Below the pieces are notes generated by a model. It was given only the letters and a program-made list of their open reading frames with translations, was not told where the DNA came from and made no database searches. From Aspidapion aeneum (lineage: Eukaryota; Arthropoda; Insecta; Coleoptera; Brentidae), in assembly GCA_963576565.1 (NCBI GenBank), contig OY755048.1, positions 11,075,984 to 11,139,983 of the forward strand: DNA of 64,000 nt, in the 5' to 3' direction. How positions within the stretch are numbered: position 1 is the first letter of the stretch; each line of letters opens with the position of its first letter. This document shows, in pieces, positions 1 to 10,772 of the stretch. A program made the position numbers and the translations under genes.

Positions 1-249
1 GTCTAAAACAAAACATCATTCCTGTTTTTTTTACATGCCACTAATCGTTACCCATTAAACTCCGGCGAGTTTCCCCTGTAATCCGTAAAAATTAAGTAGT
101 TAAATGTTTTTATATGCATTCTACTTTCGACCCTGATAACACTGACGTAGACATGAGGTAATAAGGTAGTTTCTCTCCCCCTCTCCAAAAGAAGAAACTT
201 GTAAAATGCACAACAGGAAAATACGATGTATGCATGATTAGTGTATAAT
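1..249. other. No gene recognised
   Basis: AT-rich sequence with no open frame of note, no terminal repeat and no match to any family seen elsewhere in the window. Confidence 0.5.
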
Positions 250-2066
250 GTAATTTTTACCCAACTGAAGCACGGCGAATGGAAGGGTAATGTTTTTCGT
301 TTGGGATATGTATGTATGTATGTATGTAAATATGTATGTTTGTGTCGCGCTGGAAGCTAAACGGCTGAACCGATTTTGACAGAAAAAGGTGTCGTTGAAT
401 TTCTGTTGCTCCTGAAGGTGCTATAGGCTATTTTTTTTAAACAGGAATCTGGCGGTCGTCAGACGCCATTTTGTCACATGATGTAGGCTTTAAGGCATAC
501 ATATTACCTAAATTTCAGGCGATTTTAATGAAATTCCTTTGATCATCCATTGCAAATGTCCTTTAATTTGCTGTAATTCCTTTGTAGTCCTCCCTGCTCC
601 CACCCATCTCCCCTCCTGTCATTCCCCCCAGCCTCTTCAAAAACCATATTCGCATAATTTTATCAAATATATATATATTTTTTTTCCAACACCATTTTAC
701 TAGTTCCCCCTTTCTTTCCCTCTCTCCTCCTCGCCACCCTTATTCGTAATAGTTGTAGGTATAACTTTCAAAAATATAGAGCGATTTCAAAAAAAAATCT
801 GCACACTACTACTACTATGTCGGTTTAGAACGTTTTTCTACGTTGTCCGACGCCTATTCTCCACCTCCTTCGATCCTGACAATCACCTTCTGTCAGATTC
901 TTTTGACTCATTGATCTTTGGATTGACTGTTGCCATTCTAGTTTAGGACGCCCTCTTTTTCTGCGCCCTACTGGTTGCCACTCTAGGACCTGTTTTGGTA
1001 ATCTTTCGTCGTTCATCCGTTGTACATGGCCGTACCATATCAATTGCCTTTTAGTGATGTCATCCGTTATGCTTTCCTCGATTCCCATTCTTTCTTTTAT
1101 TATCTCATTTCTTATGTGATCTAATCTAGATATTCTCATTGATCTTCTTATTGCATCCATTTCGACACTTTCCATTTTTGTTTTGTATTTTTCTGTTACG
1201 CGACAAGTCTCTATTCCATACAACAGCGTGCTTTTTACCATTGTTTCATATATGTTAAATTTTACATTCTTTCTTATCTCTCTGCTCCATAAAATACTGT
1301 TAAGACATCCAATAACCTTTTTTGCTTTTACTATTCTTTTTTCCAATTCTTTACAGTCTGTCTGTCTTATCAAATATGACACCCAAGTATACATACTCAT
1401 TGCAGGGAGATATTGTTTGTCCATTGTCTAGTTCTAACTCACTGGATTCGTTTCCAATACATAAGTACTGTGTCTTGTCCACGTTCACTGTTAGTCCCCA
1501 CTTTTGGTATTCTTCCGTTAACTTTCTCATCATATACTCCATGTCTTCTTTATCATTAGCTACAATTACTTGGTCGTCAGCAAACTGTAGTGTGTATATA
1601 GTAAATCGGTCGTTAAGTTGTATTCCCATGCCGTGCACTTTACGTTTCCGGTTTTTTAGAGCCACTGCGATATATATTTTAAAAAGCGTTGGAGAGATAC
1701 AACATCCCTGTCTTAAGCCTTTTGTTACCAGGAATTCTTTTGAAAGTCGATTTCCAATTTTAATTTTAGATTTTGACCCTTTCTCTGCACGCTTTAAGAT
1801 TTTTTCAACACCATTTTATTATAGTTCCCCCTCCCTCTCCCCACCCCTACCTTCACTTAATGTTTGTAGAAACGCACCTACCTACCCTTTGGGCATAGTT
1901 CAATGTTTGACAGAAATGCATTATTTAGGTAATAATTAGGTACCTTGATTTACTTAAATGAATGGCTGATTAAGCATTAGACCTAAAAGTTGGCAATAAA
2001 TTTTTTTTTTATAAAAAAAACACCCAACTGCTAAATCTTCTTGTACCTACTAGTTGCAGTTGGGTA
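250..2066 (-). mobile_element. YV repeat family, copy 1 (reversed, interrupted)
   Basis: A non-autonomous repeat seen three times in the window. This reversed copy starts with the family end ACCCAACTGAAGCACGGCGA at 261, has a TATG microsatellite near 308-330, and ends with a hairpin at 2022-2062 in which ACCCAACTGC pairs with GCAGTTGGGT. The segment 598-806 plus 1784-1860 matches the tandem unit at 7455-7920 in reverse. A LINE fragment at 807-1783 splits it. No coding capacity is seen. The class is uncertain; subterminal hairpins plus an internal microsatellite resemble Helentron-like non-autonomous elements, which is an inference. Confidence 0.55.
807..1783 (-). pseudogene. RTE-like LINE reverse transcriptase, 5'-truncated
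   Basis: The 3' part of a non-LTR retrotransposon polyprotein that once copied its RNA at a nicked target. Reading on the minus strand from 1783, the frame gives RT motifs GLRQGCCISPTLFKIY and FADDQ (the catalytic FADD box), then the thumb region YLCIG. A frameshift near 1351-1390 moves the reading to 825-1424, which carries the C-terminal hallmark WYGHVQRMNDERLPK and GRRKRGRP. The 3' end is a short (TAG)n microsatellite (807-817), as is usual for RTE-type LINEs. TCTGCAC at 798-804 and 1784-1790 is the likely target duplication. It is related to, but diverged from, the LINEs near 25 kb and 44.5 kb. Assignment to RTE rather than another APE-type clade is inferred. Confidence 0.8.
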
Positions 2067-2179
2067 GTGTTTTTTTATTTAGAAAAAAAATTTATTAGAC
2101 ATTTTGGTTCGCGAAAATAACCCCTTATCCGCCACCTGGGTCGCGTCCGACTGGAGATCCCCTCCCAGTGTAGCACCAC

Positions 2180-2620
2180 TGAACAAAACAAACTATAATA
2201 TATTTTTTATCTTCATGCACAGTTACCTTTAATATAGTACCACACAAGTAATATTTTTACCAGAACTCTAATTTTTTAATCTACTCCAGCCTTTTTTTCG
2301 CCTTCTGTTTGGTGGATTTTATTCATTTTTAAATGGGATGATTTCATTAAAATCGGGTAGGTACTGTTTGAGTTATGCGCGTTGGCTTTACGGACAGACA
2401 TACAGAGCGAGATACAGACAGACATACAGACACACAGACAGACAGACGGCGCGACAAGAACTATAATTATTTTTGAAATGCACCCCCACCATGCGGCTGA
2501 TGTCCAGTGAATTTTATTCATTTTTAAATGGGACCATACATACAGACAGACAGACATACAAAACAGTTTTAAAATCATCTGAAGCGCAAAGATATATAAA
2601 AAAAATTATAATTATTGACA
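2180..2620 (+). repeat. Z repeat family, degenerate fragment with GACA microsatellite
   Basis: It shares with the fuller Z copies at 8.1-9.6 kb and 41.7-42.5 kb the blocks GGTGGATTTTATTCATTTTT, TTGAGTTATGCGCGTTGG, a GACA/GATA/CATA microsatellite (2394-2452 and 2536-2560) and CATCTGAAGCGCAAAGATAT. The open frames across it are artefacts of the microsatellite. Confidence 0.6.
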
Positions 2621-3417
2621 TCATCATTTTTAAAGAGGGCAGAATGGAGGACTCTGGTTAAACAGGCTAAAGCCACTTGAAGAAGAAGAATTTTCGGAGA
2701 TAATGATCCCTTTTCAAACCGATGTTAAAGGAATTAACATTATAATAAACACATATAACTAATAAACTATTCATCGAATTATAATTATGATGAAACTTGT
2801 GTAGATTTAGTTTATTTGATAACAGTGAAATTTTTTTATATTAGAAGTGATAAAAGAGGGTAGTTTGAAAAACATTTTCTTTTTTACTTCACGAATGCTT
2901 TTTTAACTGAATATAGCTTTCTCTATGAGACTTATACGCCACTGAATTATAATGGCATGAATTAATCTTAAGGTTGACAGAAGACGCAGCAAAGTACCTA
3001 ATCATTTATTCACTCTGATGTCTGGCCTTAAATAAATCTCCCTTGTCGTTGATTAAGAACATCTTGAGATTTTTTTCCCCACCAAAATTTTTGCCTTTTA
3101 GTTAGTGACTGTGGTTAATAAGCTTTCTTTACCTAGGAGTTAGGGTGGCAGAATTTAAGAGATTTACGGAAGGTACACTGAAGAAAAAATCATCAAATCA
3201 TGCTAAAGAAATCATTCTTAAATTACGTAACGCTCAAGGGGAGACGGGTTTTTAACCTTGTGTTTAAACTCAAGTTTTTTATTTTTTTTTAAATGCGTTA
3301 GGTAAGGGGAGGGGGATCAAAAATCCTGAATTTTGCGTTATGTAATTTGTTGTTGTTATATCTTGTTATGATTTTGTGTAGTTGATGCGACTGTACATCA
3401 CAGCTTGTTTTATTCGA
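2621..3417. other. No gene recognised
   Basis: AT-rich unique-looking sequence. A 76-residue minus-strand open frame at 3298-3528 resembles no family I recognise and runs through an inverted repeat arm, so it is not called. Confidence 0.4.
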
Positions 3418-3424
3418 GGTTTTA

Positions 3425-3483
3425 AGAAAAAAAGGCAGAACACCCCTCTGAGGTCCTAGCTGCCCTCTGGCAACAACACTTAA
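3425..3483 (-). repeat. Left arm of an inverted repeat pair flanking the pogo element
   Basis: Contains GAGGTCCTAGCTGCCCTCTG followed by GCAACAACACTTAAA. The same block lies inverted at 5831-5890. The pair encloses about 2.3 kb including the pogo-like element. It could be the arms of an older transposon or two copies of a short repeat. Confidence 0.6.
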
Positions 3484-4131
3484 ACTATCATTATCGTGAA
3501 TATCTTCAGAAGATGAAGAAAATAACAATTTGTCATACCTGGGATTTAAATCAACATCCTTGGAAGTAGATAAAATAAAAAAAATAAAATGATTTTTTAG
3601 TTTTCTGTAGTTTTGAAGTTATTACACTTATAGACAAATAGGGCTGTATCGTTTATCAGCTCCATTATGTCATTACATTCACCGATTTCTTGCTCGTTAA
3701 ATTTTTATTAAAATATCTAAGTAAACAGAGTTGGCTATGATTTGACAAGTAAAAAAGCAACGTCAAATTAAATTCCCTAAATAGATTATTGTTAAGTCTA
3801 AAAGTTTTGTTTGTATTTTTAAAAATGGTAAGACTTAAACATGAAGATTGCAGACAATCGGCTTAATTTTGTTGTTCCAATAAAACCCGTAAACGAACTA
3901 TAAAATTATAGCCTTAGTCCTAAGTCAGAAAACTAGATAAAAAATCTCTTATAATAGTGAACCTATCTAAATAAATTTCTAGTTCCTAGTAAATTAAAAA
4001 TTCCTAGTAAATGAAAAATTTTTACTTAAATACCTTATTCATTCATACTTTTCACTAATGTCCGTGTTATTTATTAAATCTTCTTGATCTATGCGTTTTT
4101 TAGATTGTCTTTTATTTTTTTGTCGATTGTA

Positions 4132-5727
4132 GGGGAGATCGGGGTTAGTTGTTACAGGGGTAAGTTGTTACAGCAGCTTTTACTGCTACTGTATACATGG
4201 CAAGAGTGCCGCGACAAGTGCGTTTTAAGAGTCGTTGCGTCAGCTTTGTCGTCTCGTACTTTGGTTTAGTTCCCTTCAGATTCGTACGCGTGTTGATGAT
4301 TAATGTGTTTTTCACGTCTAAAAGTAAATTCTTATATTGAAAACTATTCTTTTATGCATTTTTGTGTGTTAGTGAAAATAATTTGATTAAGACATCAATG
4401 TAAGCTATCAGGTATGTTCTTCCATAAACCGCTATTTTTATTTGGTTATTTATCGTATCAAAAAAAATATCTTAAAAATATTAGCCAAATGTCTGATGGG
4501 GTTAGTTGTGACACCTTCTATGGGGCAGGTTGTTACTGTAATGACTTACCCCATAGTAAATTTTACAATGTGTATTTATCATAAGAAATTGTTTTAGGAA
4601 GGAAAATGAGGACCTATAAACGCAAAACTGAGAACTTTTGCACAGAAAATGGAGTTGTAGTAATTTCCATGCCTCCGCATAACTCCCATAAATTCCAGCC
4701 ACTGGAACGATCTATCTATGAACCTCTTAAAAAGTATATAAATACTGGTTGCGATTTCTGTATGCGCCATAACCCGGGAAAGACATAGCGAAAATTGCAA
4801 AAGATGCTCTATTGTTGGCGGCAACCCCGAAGAATATTCAGGCTGGATTTAAAGTAAGTGGAGTTTTCCCCGTCATAAACATTTCTGGAGAAGACGAGTT
4901 TCTTCCTGCTCCTATAACAGACCGTTCGAATCCAAATATTGAAGAGCCAGTACCAAACGAACCCGAAATCGTTCAAGAAGCAACCCCTCCAAATTCACCT
5001 GTTATAGTGAATTTATCTCCAGCATTACCCGATATAAATAAGAAAATAGACAACTAAGCACCTGATAATTTACCTGGACCTTTTAAAGTACAATCGCACT
5101 CCTCTCCTCGAGATTTACGACCATCACCCAGAAAAGGACGAAAGCGCAGGCGGGTTGCCATCTGGACTGTCACACCGAATAAAAAAGAGTTGGAAAATGT
5201 ATATAAAGAAAAGGAAATGAAAGAATTGAAGAAGAAAGCAAAACTGTTAGGCGCAAAAAGAAGCATTTACAAAAACAAAATTAAGAAAACTTCTAGCAGC
5301 TCTAAAGATGAAGAGGAGGTTTTTTGCCTTACTTGCGGTGAACCCTTTTCAAATTCACGGCCAAAAGAAAAATGGGTACAATGTACTGTGTTCTAAATGA
5401 TCGCATCTGGAATGCAAAGATAAAAATCGATTTTTCATTTGTTTAAATTGCAGTTCTGACGATGAGATGTAAAAATACAAGCTTGTCACAACTAACCTCA
5501 TCAGTGTAACAACCAACCCCGGATCGGGGTAACTTGTGACATTGTGCTTTACTTACTTAAATTATTTATAACTTTGTTTGTGGTAGTTTAAATAATTAAA
5601 ACTTATATATTTTTAATGAGTTAAATGTTGGCAAATAAATATGCGTTAGAATAAAATTTGTCGTATTAATGGGGAAAATATTAAAAATAGATTTGTAAAA
5701 ATCGTAACAACTAACTCCGGTCTCCCC
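4132..5727 (+). mobile_element. pogo-like DNA transposon, internally deleted
   Basis: The terminal inverted repeats read GGGGAGATCGGGGTTAGTTG at the left and, inverted, GGGGAGACCGGAGTTAGTTG at the right. Both ends are flanked by the dinucleotide TA (4130-4131 and 5728-5729), the target duplication of the Tc1/mariner/pogo superfamily. Subterminal copies of TTAGTTGTGAC/TTGTTAC occur near 4502-4540 and 5484-5545. The element is 1,596 bp, too short for an intact pogo transposase, and contains only the first residues and the C-terminal third of one. Confidence 0.9.
4606..5471 (+). pseudogene. pogo/Tigger-like transposase relic with C-terminal zinc finger
   Basis: It begins MRTYKRKTEN, the typical start of this transposase group, then jumps directly into the C-terminal half of the DDE domain (SMPPHNSHKFQPLE, RHNPGKT). 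The DNA-binding domain and first catalytic residues are missing, so an internal deletion of most of the gene is inferred. A frameshift near 4780 is followed by AATPKNIQAGFKVSGVFPV, an acidic proline-rich stretch, an in-frame stop at 5055-5057, a lysine-rich coiled segment (about 5190-5300) and a Cys/His cluster (CLTCGEP, then after another frameshift SHLECKDKNRF and CLNC) resembling a PHD-type finger. It cannot make transposase, but its ends could still be moved by a full-length relative. Confidence 0.85.
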
Positions 5728-5830
5728 TACACGTAACATCTCATAGAATTTCTGATATTTTTAACTAGACTTATGTTCTAAAGAAAATGTATATCTTTTT
5801 TAATTGAAACTGTTATTTTTTCCTTAATTT

Positions 5831-5890
5831 AAGTGTTGTTGCCAGAGGGTAGCTAGGACCTCCGATGGATGTTCTGCTTGCCCCTGGCCT
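5831..5890 (+). repeat. Right arm of the inverted repeat pair
   Basis: Contains AGTGTTGTTGCCAGAGGG and TAGCTAGGACCTCCGATGG, the inverted counterpart of 3425-3483 with scattered substitutions. Confidence 0.6.
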
Positions 5891-5964
5891 TTTTGTAAAA
5901 ACCAGAAATATTTTTTAAAATAATAAAAAATTACTAATGCCCATAAGATAATTTATATATCAGT

Positions 5965-6036
5965 ACCTCGGTGGTACAGTTGGTAGAACATCAGCCTAGT
6001 AAGCAGAAGGTCGCAGATTCAAAACCAACCTGAGGT
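5965..6036 (+). tRNA. tRNA-Thr(AGT)-like pseudogene or SINE head
   Basis: The layout of a 72-nt tRNA is visible. The acceptor strands ACCTCGG and CTGAGGT pair with one G-U. The D-loop AGTTGGTA sits in a weak 4-bp stem. The anticodon arm TCAGC-CTAGTAA-GCAGA has one mismatch and gives anticodon AGT. A 5-nt variable loop and a T-loop TTCAAAA follow, but the T stem GCAGA/CCAAC does not pair. The broken T stem and decayed B box argue against a working gene; no encoded CCA or terminator run follows closely. It could be the head of a tRNA-derived SINE. Confidence 0.45.
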
Positions 6037-6554
6037 TCTCCTGGCTATTTGAATTGGTTTCGTTGTAATTTTCATTATAGTTTGCAGGAAAAAGTGAATA
6101 TACCCTTCAAAAAAATCTACATAAAAACGAAATAAGAATACAAATGATTAAGTTCAATAAAAATGATGATTACTGTTTGATCGACTGTGTTGATTCGAAC
6201 AAATAGGCCATAGCAATGCTCGGTCAGTAGAAGTAAAAAATACAAATGACATAATATCCTGGCAGTATAGGAAACCGAAAGGATAACATATTAGCACTGT
6301 CCAAGGAAAAATATTGAAATCAAGGGGTGCATATGTATGATTGTATTTTTCGGCCCTCTAACCTAATGGGAGCAATTCTGTTTGGCTCCGCGTTTTTTTG
6401 GTATACACAAATTTGACAGGATATTGAGCCCACTAATCAGTGTCCTTTATAGAATTGTTGTGTCGTTTTATTTTGACGTTTTGAATAATTGCACATTTGT
6501 AAATATAACTTTACTACAACGGTTTTATTTTAAAGGTACTAATAAATTATAAAT
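6037..6554. other. No gene recognised
   Basis: No open frame, RNA motif or terminal repeat was recognised between the tRNA-like relic and the next YV copy. Confidence 0.4.
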
Positions 6555-6633
6555 AAATAAAAAAAACACTCAACTGCTAAATTTACTTGTAAGTACTAGT
6601 CGCAGTTGAGTACAAAATTGATAGGTAAACCTA

Positions 6634-7286
6634 TAATAGAAATAAAATTTCGGAATTCCATTGTCTTTATTAATTTTAAAACTCGACGTTTCCGTTAGTA
6701 AAACCGAACCGTTATCAAGTGTAAACTAAACAATCTAGTCTCTAGGCTACTACTTATACTACTTGGTGTGCTGTCAGGTGTGACGGCCCGCCCCCGTTTT
6801 AATCCTAAGACGCCTGTTTTCCTTAAGGAGTGGTTTTCATATGTTTGGTATGTCCGTACTTGGTTGACTGAAAACTTCTTTATTCTGCATTATAAACGCA
6901 GCTTCAATAAACTTTCGTTTTCGCCAATGCGACTCCTTATGTAAAACTTTAGCTTCTGACCACTGAATCCTGTGATCATTTGACCATGCATGATCTGCTA
7001 AACCGGATTTTTCAATATCCCCTAATTGGGTACTTTTTAGATGTTCATTTACTCTAACCTGAAGAGGGCGTTTCGTTTCACCTACATATGATTTACCACA
7101 CACACACGGGATTTGTTAAATACATTCCTTATTATTTGAGGGATTGTCTGGTTTTGTTTTAGTTACAAAACCTCTTATCGTATTTCCCGAAGAAAATACT
7201 GTTTTTATATTATAGTGTTTAGCTATTCGTCTTATGTTTTCTGAAATACCTTGAACATATGGAATGTTAATAACACCTAACGGATT
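6634..7286 (-). pseudogene. Penelope-like element, GIY-YIG endonuclease end
   Basis: The minus strand encodes the end of a Penelope-type reverse transcriptase followed by its GIY-YIG endonuclease. Upstream is INIPYVQGISENIRRIAKHY, the linker typical before the nuclease; then CGKSYVGETKRPLQVRVNEH, the GIY-YIG core with the conserved Arg; then SGLADHAWSNDHRI and FIEAAFIMQ at the C terminus, ending at about 6837. An in-frame stop interrupts the linker near 7113. The RT catalytic domain is absent, so the copy is 5'-truncated and dead. The 3' flank (6634-6810) is noncoding and reappears inverted at 58.65-58.83 kb. Confidence 0.85.
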
Positions 7287-7454
7287 ATTATTTATTCAGC
7301 TTTTAGTTTTGAGGCCCAAAGTTTTATATTTTTTTTTATGAATCAGGTTATTGGGTAATTTTGTACCCAATTGCGACTTGAACCGAAAAAGTACGTGTAG
7401 ATTTTCTACGGATGCGAAATAGGGAGGAGGGAACTAGTAAAATGGTGTTGTGAA

Positions 7455-7925
7455 AATCTTAAAGCGTGTGCCGAAAGAATTTTTGAAATCGCTTTAAATT
7501 TGTGAAAGGTATAGTTACAACTATTACTAATAAGAAGGGTGTGGAGAAGAGAGGGAGAGGAAGGGGGGAAACTAGTACAATGATGTTGAAAAAAAAGTCT
7601 TAAAGCGTGTGCAGAAAGAATTTTGGAAATTGCTCTATATTTGTGAAAGGTATAGCTACAACTATTACTAATAAGGATGGCGGGGAGAAGAGAGAGAGGG
7701 GGAAACTAGTAAAATTATGTTGGAAAAGAGTCTGCAAGTATGTGCAGAAAGAAATTTTGAAATCGCTTTATATTTGTAAAAGTTATAGCTGAACTGTTAC
7801 TAATAAGGATGGCGGGGACGAGAGAGGGAGAGGCGGGGGGGACTAGTAAAATGGTGTTGGAAAAAATCTGAAAGCGTATGCAGAAAGAATTTTTGAAATC
7901 GCTCTATATTGATAAAATTATGCGA
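7455..7925 (+). repeat. Four-unit tandem repeat inside YV
   Basis: Units of 132-141 bp begin near 7461, 7602, 7734 and 7871. Each carries AAAGCGTGTGCAGAAAGAA, a TTTTGAAATCGCT block, a purine-rich GAGAGAGGGAG block and ACTAGTAAAATGGTGTTG. Single units occur in the other YV copies (798 and 21750-21830), so the array expanded in this copy. Open frames across it are incidental. Confidence 0.8.
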
Positions 7926-8109
7926 ATAGGGTGGGGGTGAATGACAGGAGGTGAGATGGGTGGGAGCAGGGAGAACTACAAAGTAACTACAGCAAATTAG
8001 AGGATATTTGCAGTGGGTAATCAAAGGAATTTCAATAAAATCGCCCGAAATTTAGATAATTTGTAAGCCGTAAAGCCTACATCATGTGACAAAATTCAGT
8101 CGTGTTTTA

Positions 8110-9616
8110 AAGTACTCTGCCAATATATGGGCCCCTAAGCTCACACTAGGTACTATAGTTATAGTGTACGTGTGAGCTAATATAACTAAAAATTTTAATA
8201 TATGTTATTCCTCGTTTGATACCACACAAGCCATGTTTTGACTTAAACTCAAATTTTTGAAATCACCCCCCACCCCTTAAAAAAAATTAAAATGTATTTT
8301 AAACATTTCATACCCGTGAATTTAAAAATCAAACAAGTTTCATGGCTAATCGGGCAAAAAGGAGTTTTTTGTTTCCCTTATATTTTTCCGTGGGTAGCTT
8401 GAAAGCTTAACCTCACGGGGGTCCAAGATGTAATGGACACCTAATAAGTGTTGACAGTTAACCGTTTCGTCCTTATGGGACTCCTCAGAACACTGCTGGT
8501 CAAGTGACAAATCTTGCGAAGTTAATCAGACGGTTTTGTCTCCAATTAAATGTAATTAGTGAGCGAACTATAGCAAGAGGCGCCATCTACCGAGATACGA
8601 GAGAAACAAAAACCAAAAGCAGGGAAAACCCTGCTATACAATATCGATCAATGAAAAGATCGAATGCAAATAAAAGAAAACAACTATAGTCCGTGACCTA
8701 CGTCAGCTCTTTGTCTTTTCAGGCCGGATCAACGCATTTTGCATTTTTACCCGTCATCAAGACAGTGAGCGTCAATCAACGGAATTTTTAAGCCAAATAA
8801 TACTAACAAACGTGAAATTTCATACCCGTGAATTTAAAAATCAAACAAGTTTCATGGCTAATCGTCTGTCTGATTAACTTCGCAAGATTTGTCACTTGAC
8901 CAGCAGTGTTCTGAGGAGTCCCATAAGGACGAAACGGTTAACTGTCAACACTTATTAGGTGTCCATTACATCTTGGACCCCCGTGAGGTTAAGCTTTCAA
9001 GCTACCCACGGAAAAATATAAGGGAAACAAAAAACTCCTTTTTGCCCGATTAGCCATGAAACTTGTTTGAAAATGTATTTTGTTCAATTCCAGACTCAAT
9101 TACCTTTCGTTTAATATCACACACGCCATATTTTCACGTAAACTTTAATTTTTAAAATCTACCCCCATCCTTTTTTTTACCTAAAATTAATTTGTTTAAC
9201 TCCACACTCAATTACCTTTCGTTTGATATCACACACGCCATATTTTCACATAAACTCTAATTTTTGAAATCTACCCCCACCCTTTTATTTGGATTTGTTG
9301 TGTGTGTTCGGTGGATTTTGTTCATTTTTAAATGGGACCATCTCGACCCAAGGCCCAGGATAGGTACCAAATTTCATTGAAATCGGGCAAGCGGTTTTTG
9401 AGTTATGCGCGTTGGTCGTTACAGACAGACATACAGACAGACAGACATACAGACAGAGAGACAGACAGACAGACAGACAGACAAAAAAGTTTAAAAATCA
9501 TCTGAAACGCAAAGATATATAAAAATTTTTGAAATCGGACAAACTTTTTTTTTATCGAAAAAATTAGGATCACCATAGCTCACACTACTATAGTATAGTA
9601 TATGTGTGAGCTAAAA
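8110..9616 (-). mobile_element. Z repeat family, copy 1, with GACA microsatellite and end hairpins
   Basis: Each end carries a palindromic block bounded by AGCTCACAC and GTGTGAGCT (8139-8180 and 9575-9612). Inside are two to three units of a ~120-bp tandem repeat (CAATTACCTTTCGTTTGATA) and a GACA microsatellite at 9421-9483 next to a conserved block TTGAGTTATGCGCGTTGG. No coding sequence is seen. Comparison with the 21.9-kb YV copy shows it is inserted in YV. Subterminal inverted repeats plus a microsatellite core resemble Helentron-derived non-autonomous (DINE-like) elements; this is an inference. Fold-back X interrupts it. Confidence 0.6.
8308..9070. mobile_element. Fold-back element X, copy 1
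   Basis: Two arms of about 203 bp are near-perfect inverted copies: 8331-8532 and 8868-9070. Markers are GTGGGTAGCTTGAAAGCTTA and TGACAGTTAACCGTTTCGTC. The central spacer (8533-8817) is followed by a direct repeat of the outer left edge, CATACCCGTGAATTTAAAAA (8821), just before the right arm. No coding capacity is seen. A second copy at 43.8/53.2-53.5 kb shares arms and spacer, so this is a family. AAAATGTATTTT lies on both sides and may be a target duplication. Confidence 0.75.
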
Positions 9617-9617
9617 T

Positions 9618-9998
9618 ACATGGCCTGAAGCACCTTCGGCATCAGTAGTAATTCAACGACACCTTTTTTTGTCAAAATCGGTTCAGCCGTTTAGCCTCTA
9701 GCGTGACACAAACATACATATTTACTTACATACATACAACAATCGAAAAACTTTACCCTTCCTTTCGCCGTGCTGCAGTTGGGTAAAAACTAGAAAATAA
9801 TTGGAACCAAACCTGACTGTTGGGGGCTTTAAACATCGCGATCATTCCACTTCGATGGCTTGAAAAAAGCGGAAAAATTGGCACGTTGAAAAATGCGCAC
9901 ACGTAAACATGCATATACGCAAAATTGCGCAAACGGAAAAGGGCGCGCAGAGAAATCAATAAGAATTTTTAAATTATAGGAAAATAATGCCATCAAAT
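9618..9998. repeat. Right end of YV copy 2 and CGC-rich tail
   Basis: YV sequence runs to about 9797. It is followed by a short tract at 9889-9957 in which CGC/GCGC motifs recur every ~10-13 bases, unusual in this AT-rich setting. A similar tract lies at 28858-28970. No coding sequence is supported. Confidence 0.4.
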
Positions 9999-10610
9999 AA
10001 AGTTAAGTTTTTTGGTTAGGTTAATTGGTTAGCTTGGGGACGCGTTTCGGCCTCATTAGGCCTCATTCAGCCCGACCATAACCATAAAGTGGAAGGTAAT
10101 GAAATGATGATATTGGTATCTGAAAAAGAAATATGAAATATGGTGTTTACTGAAGAGAGACCAACTGTCAATTTGCAGCTTTGGTCAGGATTGCCTCCGT
10201 TTTGAGGCTAATTTTGACGTTACGACGGAGACAGATATAATCTGTTCCCAGTAAGCAACCTGAGTCCTGGATTTTTTTAAAATTTGAAGAAAGTTCACAA
10301 GGTAACAATTCCCAATGAAAAAGTTTCACGGGCAAGTCCTCAAAGGTAAAGGTATATATTGGATGAAGATATGGGTATCTGAAAAAGAAATATGAAATAT
10401 AGTGTTTACTTCATCAACTGTCAATTTGCAGCTTTGGTCAGGGTTGCCTCGGTTTTGAGGCTAATTTTGAAACCCGTGAAACTTTTTCGTTGAGAATTGT
10501 TACTTCGTGAACTTTCAGGCTACCCACGGAAAAATATGAGAGAAACAAAAACTCCTTTTTGCCCGATTAGCCACGTTCGTGAACTTCCTTCAAATTTTAA
10601 TTGGTCAGGT
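9999..10610 (+). repeat. W repeat: direct and inverted blocks
   Basis: A ~105-bp block (GGTATCTGAAAAAGAAATAT through TTTTGAGGCTAATTTTGA) occurs at 10109-10216 and again at 10368-10471. A second block, GAAAGTTCACAAGGTAACAA with AAAAGTTTCACGGG (10285-10332), is inverted at 10480-10525. A 55-bp piece of X (GCTACCCACGGAAAAATATG) sits at 10519-10573. A related W block occurs at 22418-22510. No gene is seen. Confidence 0.6.
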
Positions 10611-10772
10611 CACTTGCTTAGGTTGGTTGGTTGTTTAGATTGATCGGTTGGATTCGTTGATTAGGTTGGTTTATATTATAATTTCTGGTATTTGAAAACA
10701 ATACAGCTACCAAATTTAAAATGTTTAGCTGTGGTGTCGCAAGATTTGAATAGATAAACAAACAAATGTAGT

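Larger units (their letters stand above)
6555..9797 (+). mobile_element. YV repeat family, copy 2 (composite, multiply interrupted)
   Basis: The left end has the family hairpin (CTCAACTGC at 6571, GCAGTTGAG at 6602). The second hairpin region is at 7325-7385, then the Y half with a four-unit tandem repeat, and the right end GTGCTGCAGTTGGGTAAAAA at 9770. It is split by a Penelope fragment (6634-7286) and by a Z element (8110-9616), which itself holds fold-back X. The copy at 20.75-22.1 kb lacks these insertions and gives the order of events. Confidence 0.55.

Noticed and set aside
7455..7925. Possible CRISPR-like array because of four regular units
   Set aside because: The whole unit is repeated with divergence throughout, with no short conserved repeat and unique spacers; it is a eukaryotic tandem repeat.
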